A stretch of 64,000 nt of DNA from the NCBI RefSeq assembly GCF_022427965.1, contig NZ_JAKTTI010000008.1:1-64000 (forward strand), written 5' to 3'. Positions within the stretch are counted from its first letter, which is position 1; each line of letters starts with the position of its first letter. The notes beneath the pieces were generated by a model. It did not search any database. It was not told where the DNA came from and was given only the letters and a program-made list of their open reading frames with translations. This document shows positions 60,801 through 64,000 of this stretch, in pieces. The translations under genes and the position numbers were made by a program. The DNA comes from Fredinandcohnia quinoae. Lineage in GTDB: Bacteria > Bacillota > Bacilli > Bacillales > Bacillaceae_L.

Positions 60801-60827
60801 CCACAGTTTATTTGCTGTGGTTTTTTT
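60801..60827 (+). terminator. Terminator after the epuA-like gene
   Basis: CCACAG (60801-60806) pairs with CTGTGG (60815-60820), followed by seven T. A TATAAT at 60834-60839 shortly after may belong to a promoter for fabZ. Confidence 0.85.
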
Positions 60828-60872
60828 CTATATTATAATAAAGGTAAGACATACATAGGAGGAAATTGGACA

Positions 60873-61307
60873 ATGCTTGATATAAATGAAATCAAAGAAA
60901 TCATTCCACATCGTTACCCATTTTTACTTGTTGACCGCATTCTTGAAATTGAAGAGGGAAAACGAGCTGTTGGGCTTAAAAACGTTTCAGCTAATGAGGA
61001 ATTCTTCAATGGCCACTTCCCTGATTATCCAGTCATGCCAGGCGTATTAATCGTTGAGGCATTGGCACAGGTTGGTGCAGTTGCAATGCTGAAAAAGGAT
61101 GAGAATAAAGGCCGTCTTGCATTCTTTGCCGGAATTGATAATTGTCGGTTCAAAAAGCAAGTGAAACCAGGTGACCAACTGCAACTTGAAGTTGAAATCA
61201 TCCGACTACGCGGATCGCTAGGAAAAGGCAAGGGGATTGCAACTGTTGACGGTGAACTTGTCTGTGAAACGGAAATTATGTTTGCGCTAGGTGAAAAAAC
61301 AGAATAA
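60873..61307 (+). CDS. fabZ: 3-hydroxyacyl-[acyl-carrier-protein] dehydratase FabZ
   Basis: 144 residues starting [21 protein letters not shown] after GGAGGAAA. Dehydrates beta-hydroxyacyl-ACP in fatty-acid elongation. Hot-dog fold with catalytic H48 ([14 protein letters not shown]) and E62 ([10 protein letters not shown]). Corresponds to ywpB in B. subtilis. Confidence 0.96.
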   Translation: MLDINEIKEIIPHRYPFLLVDRILEIEEGKRAVGLKNVSANEEFFNGHFPDYPVMPGVLIVEALAQVGAVAMLKKDENKGRLAFFAGIDNCRFKKQVKPGDQLQLEVEIIRLRGSLGKGKGIATVDGELVCETEIMFALGEKTE

Positions 61308-61320
61308 TACCTTATGTAAA

Positions 61321-61349
61321 ACCGGGCCGGCCAAATCGTCCCGGTTATT
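61321..61349 (+). terminator. Weak terminator-like hairpin after fabZ
   Basis: ACCGGG (61321-61326) pairs with CCCGGT (61340-61345), followed by TATTATC. Confidence 0.5.
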
Positions 61350-61450
61350 ATCATCACCAAAAATAGTTAAGATAGATTTTTTAGTTTGGGGAAAGATAAG
61401 CAAAGACCGGCAAATGTGTGGGTCAAATCTGAAAAAAGAAGAAAGGAGTA

Positions 61451-61816
61451 ATGGAATTGAATAACAAATGGTATCTAAAGTTAATGGGGTCGTTTCTTGC
61501 GATCATGCTAATTTCTGGATGTAACACAGATGACCAGGATCCACCACCAGAGGATGATGGAATAGAAACACCTGGGGATACGAATGATAATAATGACGAT
61601 CTAGATGTTACACCAGAAGAGGATGTTGTCCCTGATGATGAGAATAATGATGGTGATCTAGATATCGGTAATGATAATGACAACAATAATGGTACTAATA
61701 ATGGTACAAACGGTACTAATGGTACCAACGGAACAAATGGTACCATGAATCCTGGGACTGATACCGGTACTGGTACAGGAACAGATCTAAATAACGATGA
61801 TGATGATAATAAATGA
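61451..61816 (+). CDS. Acidic, Asn/Gly/Thr-repeat lipoprotein
   Basis: 121 residues. Signal peptide with lipobox LISGC (cysteine at about residue 24), then an extremely acidic low-complexity region rich in Asp, Glu, Asn, and Thr. NGT triplets repeat in tandem (about 78-98), followed by TGTG runs. No catalytic domain. It should be a membrane-tethered surface polymer; function unknown. RBS AAAGGAG. Confidence 0.75.
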   Translation: MELNNKWYLKLMGSFLAIMLISGCNTDDQDPPPEDDGIETPGDTNDNNDDLDVTPEEDVVPDDENNDGDLDIGNDNDNNNGTNNGTNGTNGTNGTNGTMNPGTDTGTGTGTDLNNDDDDNK

Positions 61817-61820
61817 TATG

Positions 61821-61853
61821 AAAAAGGCAGGGGTTTATAGCACCTGCCTTTTT
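61821..61853. terminator. Bidirectional terminator between lipoprotein gene and ywpF
   Basis: AAAAAGGCAGG (61821-61831) pairs with CCTGCCTTTTT (61843-61853); both arms end in the tails needed for termination in either direction. Confidence 0.9.
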
Positions 61854-61866
61854 CCATATGTAAAAA

Positions 61867-62307
61867 TTACCGTTGACTAACTTTATTCTTCTTTTCCTGC
61901 ATTTTTTGCCTAAATTCCACTAGTAGCCGCTCGCCATGGAATCCTTTTTCAATTAATTCATCTAGGACAATTTCAGCCATATTTGTTCTGCTTGAAACTA
62001 ATGTTCCTTCAAACAAAATGCTAGCAGTGTTCTCCATCAATTTAATCATCCTCACTTTTCCGACCACTGAAGCCGGGTCGTTGGTTTCCTTTGTAATGGT
62101 AACTTGGAGATTGAGGGTTTCCTCTTTTTGAAGGTGTTTTTCAAATGAATCTTTATACACTTTATCTACGTATGCCTCTACAATCCAACGATTTTCTCCA
62201 TCCTCTTTATTGATGATTAACCCATCAATAAGAGGTATGTTCTCGAATCGACTTGGTTGCTCATCTTGATGTAAAACTGCAAGTGAAACAAGCTTAAATG
62301 TCTTCAT
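61867..62307 (-). CDS. ywpF: YwpF-like family protein
   Basis: 146 residues starting MKTFKLVSLAVLHQDEQ; the second of two ATG codons is chosen because AAGGGG is 5 nt from it and only 2 nt from the first. Features of the YwpF family: IPLIDGLIINKEDGENRWIVEAYVDK and VRMIKLMENTASILFEG. Function unknown. ywpF lies near fabZ in B. subtilis too. Confidence 0.82.
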   Translation of the reverse strand: MKTFKLVSLAVLHQDEQPSRFENIPLIDGLIINKEDGENRWIVEAYVDKVYKDSFEKHLQKEETLNLQVTITKETNDPASVVGKVRMIKLMENTASILFEGTLVSSRTNMAEIVLDELIEKGFHGERLLVEFRQKMQEKKNKVSQR

Positions 62308-62413
62308 CATATCCCCTTCTCACACGCATTTATTCCGAAGCTTTTAGGAAGATTATAGCACAGTTGACTTTGTTTTCTACAGAAATAGTGAATTTCGGTA
62401 ATTCTTATTATGA

Positions 62414-62830
62414 TCAATGAGATAATGTTTGAATCGTATAAATGAGAACATTTTCAAGTTTCTTTCGATCACTAGGTTTGAAGGTAGAAAGCTCTTTTAG
62501 CACCTGTACCATACGTGGATTTTGAATTAAATAATCAATAACATCAGTAATTTCCTCATTACCCTCATTCAAGAAGGATTGATATTTCTGTTTAAATTCT
62601 AAAATATATGCCTGAGAAAAAATATTTACGCCGACAAGCTGGTCGAGTGTGACTTGAAAAAGATTACTTAATTGGAGGAGATCAATAATTGAAGGTGTTG
62701 TGTCCCCTGATTCCCATTTTGAAATATTTGAGCGGGAGATATTTAAATGCCCACTAAGCTCTTCTTGAGTCCAGCCATTTTTTTCTCGATAAAATTTAAT
62801 ATTTTTAGCTAAGGTTATCATACTCTCCAT
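62414..62830 (-). CDS. XRE-family transcriptional regulator
   Basis: 138 residues. An N-terminal HTH_3 domain (about 8-65, NGWTQEELSGHLNISRSNISKWESGDTTP) is followed by a helical C-terminal part of unknown type. Start uncertain between 62830 and 62821. Two TGTTC..GAACA dyads upstream (62861-62879, 62933-62949) are probable self-operators. It stands alone; no phage or plasmid genes are next to it. Confidence 0.85.
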   Translation of the reverse strand: MESMITLAKNIKFYREKNGWTQEELSGHLNISRSNISKWESGDTTPSIIDLLQLSNLFQVTLDQLVGVNIFSQAYILEFKQKYQSFLNEGNEEITDVIDYLIQNPRMVQVLKELSTFKPSDRKKLENVLIYTIQTLSH

Positions 62831-62860
62831 TGTGTCACCAACATTCTTATTTTTGATTTA

Positions 62861-62949
62861 TGTTCAATCCCTTTGAACAATGATTATTAATAAAAATGGT
62901 ATAGGAGCTATAAATAACTAAGTGTTCAAAATAGGAACAAAGACATAAA
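62861..62949. promoter_or_regulatory. Two TGTTC/GAACA dyads, candidate operators
   Basis: TGTTCAATCCCTTTGAACA (62861-62879) and TGTTCAAAATAGGAACA (62933-62949) share the same arms. Both lie upstream of the minus-strand XRE gene. The rest of 62831-63241 is AT-rich and shows no gene. Confidence 0.4.
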
Positions 62950-63241
62950 AGTTATATCAACGAACAAAAATAACCGAAATAGCGATAAATGAGCTAAAAA
63001 TCATAAAAAGATGTGATGAATGTTACACATTATATGCATTGATATAGGTAGAAAAATTCATTTTATATATTACTATTGTGGAAATATAACTATTGATAAA
63101 TATGTAAGGGAAATAAAGGGAAACAGAGATAATCATTGATAATCTACACAATTTGCCAATATTTGTTGAAATTTGCCTTTTCTTAATTTCCATTTAATTC
63201 CCTATACTATTGGTAGTTTGAATGAGAGAAGGGGGAAGCGA

Positions 63242-63757
63242 ATGGAACCGTACTATTTATCTGAATTAAGTTATGATGAAGTCAATAAATATCGAAAGAG
63301 AGATTATAGGCCATTAACTTGGTATAAAGTAATAATCAAAGAATACTCTTCTGATTACACCACGACACCCTTCTATGATGTTCTTAACATGTCTGACAAA
63401 AGCCAGAACCCACAAAGTAATGATGTTAGTGAGGTGATGGATGTACAACTGCTATCCCTTTCTGCATTAGCGAATAGTGAAGTTCCAATTCATTTGAAAT
63501 TTTTGAAAAGGGATAAACAAAACTTACTCATCCTAAAAATTAATCCTGTAAAATATTTTTTTTATATATCTTTGTTAGAATGGAATGAGAAACAACAGGA
63601 ATATAAGAAGGTTAAAAAGGCAAGAGTAACTGAAAATAATATGGCCTCTTTGAATGACCCTTCTATTATTGACTTACTTCAACGGATTTATATAGGATTT
63701 GGAGGGAACTTAGGGTTCCTTATCATGCCACCTTATCGGAAAAAAGATTTAGTATAG
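63242..63757 (+). CDS. Hypothetical protein
   Basis: 171 residues starting MEPYYLSELSYDEVNKYRKR after AAGGGGGAAG. Soluble-looking, with aromatic-rich segments (WYKVIIKEYSSDY, YFFYISLLEW) and a glycine-containing end (IYIGFGGNLGFLIMPPYRKKD). No signal peptide, membrane helix or recognisable motif. Not recognised. Divergent from the XRE regulator and far enough (about 410 bp) that regulation by it is only possible. Followed by a terminator. Confidence 0.6.
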   Translation: MEPYYLSELSYDEVNKYRKRDYRPLTWYKVIIKEYSSDYTTTPFYDVLNMSDKSQNPQSNDVSEVMDVQLLSLSALANSEVPIHLKFLKRDKQNLLILKINPVKYFFYISLLEWNEKQQEYKKVKKARVTENNMASLNDPSIIDLLQRIYIGFGGNLGFLIMPPYRKKDLV

Positions 63758-63764
63758 CGTTGAT

Positions 63765-63799
63765 AACCTCTACTTTGTAAAAGGTAGGGGTTTTAATTT
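63765..63799 (+). terminator. Terminator of the hypothetical gene
   Basis: AACCTCTAC.TTT pairs with AAAGGTAGGGGTT (one G-U), followed by TTTTAATTT. The remainder to 64000 is AT-rich and holds no recognisable gene. Confidence 0.75.
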
Positions 63800-64000
63800 G
63801 GATCTGTAGAAATTAATGATGATTAAAAAAATATTAAAAGTTGATTAAAATAGTCAGCATCTCAAATAAAGTAATCTAATAATCTCATTTCTTAATGGGA
63901 AAAAGGCAATTATTGTGGTGAAAAACTGCTCAAAACTAATTATTCCTGATTTTACCTTATTTTTTTGATGAAGTATGATAAGCATGACGGGTGATAAAGT

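Overview
The window is a 64 kb stretch of a low-GC, endospore-forming Bacillaceae chromosome (Bacillus in the broad sense). Evidence: sporulation genes (racA, spoIIR, spoIID, spoIIQ, spoIIID), flagellar hook-basal-body genes (flhO, flhP), many TTG/GTG starts with strong GGAGG ribosome binding sites, and a gene order that follows the B. subtilis racA-prfA-prmC-spoIIR-ywlB-tsaC-mntP-ywlE-rpiB-ywlG-glyA-upp-atp-ywzB-murA-spoIID-spoIIQ and spoIIID-mbl-flhO-flhP-fabZ-ywpF blocks. It is not B. subtilis itself: a complete 11-gene nuo operon sits between atp and ywzB, a chemotaxis receptor lies between ywlE and rpiB, and two Vpr-like proteases and other accessory genes are inserted. No rRNA, tRNA, CRISPR array or intact transposase was seen.

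Layout. 0-13 kb: racA (minus), then a plus-strand run of translation, sporulation and housekeeping genes with a cluster of DnaA boxes at ywlB/tsaC, ending at glyA, a minus-strand SPFH/ribbon-helix-helix pair and upp. 13-15 kb: Vpr-like subtilase. 15.5-23.1 kb: atpIBEFHAGDC, the F1Fo ATP synthase. 23.3-26 kb: accessory regulators (YafY/WYL with a divergent VOC protein; an AraC/GyrI-type regulator). 26-27.2 kb: gene-free, repeat-rich and highly structured DNA. 27.2-37.8 kb: nuoABCDHIJKLMN, a proton-pumping complex I without NuoEFG and with a Lys/Ala repeat extension on NuoC. 37.9-42.8 kb: ywzB, murA, spoIID, a VanZ-like gene, spoIIQ. 43-54 kb: yxlEFG-like ABC cluster, vpr, ywrD-like gamma-glutamyltransferase, two half-size chromate transporters, pcp, a small membrane protein, and a DUF4212/solute:sodium symporter pair. 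54-56.7 kb: cNMP/CBS/DUF294 protein and a DEDDh exonuclease that probably belong functionally with the symporter. 56.8-61.3 kb: usd-like leader, spoIIID, mbl, flhO, flhP, epuA-like, fabZ. 61.4-64 kb: acidic lipoprotein, ywpF, an XRE regulator and an unknown gene.

Functionally, the window joins respiration and ATP synthesis (nuo + atp), early and middle sporulation (racA, spoIIR, spoIID, spoIIQ, spoIIID), cell-wall and shape genes (murA, mbl), and secreted proteolysis and peptide salvage (two subtilases, gamma-glutamyltransferase, pyroglutamyl peptidase).

The least explained material is non-coding: (i) an array of 20-nt phased repeats, a duplicated hairpin element and a nested multi-stem inverted-repeat structure upstream of nuoA; (ii) a miniature element with TTCAAAAAG termini found downstream of glyA and inside the atp and nuo operons; (iii) a structured repeat ending in GCATTTGAT found upstream of vpr, mbl, flhO and within atp. 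All calls are from reading the sequence; no database search was possible.
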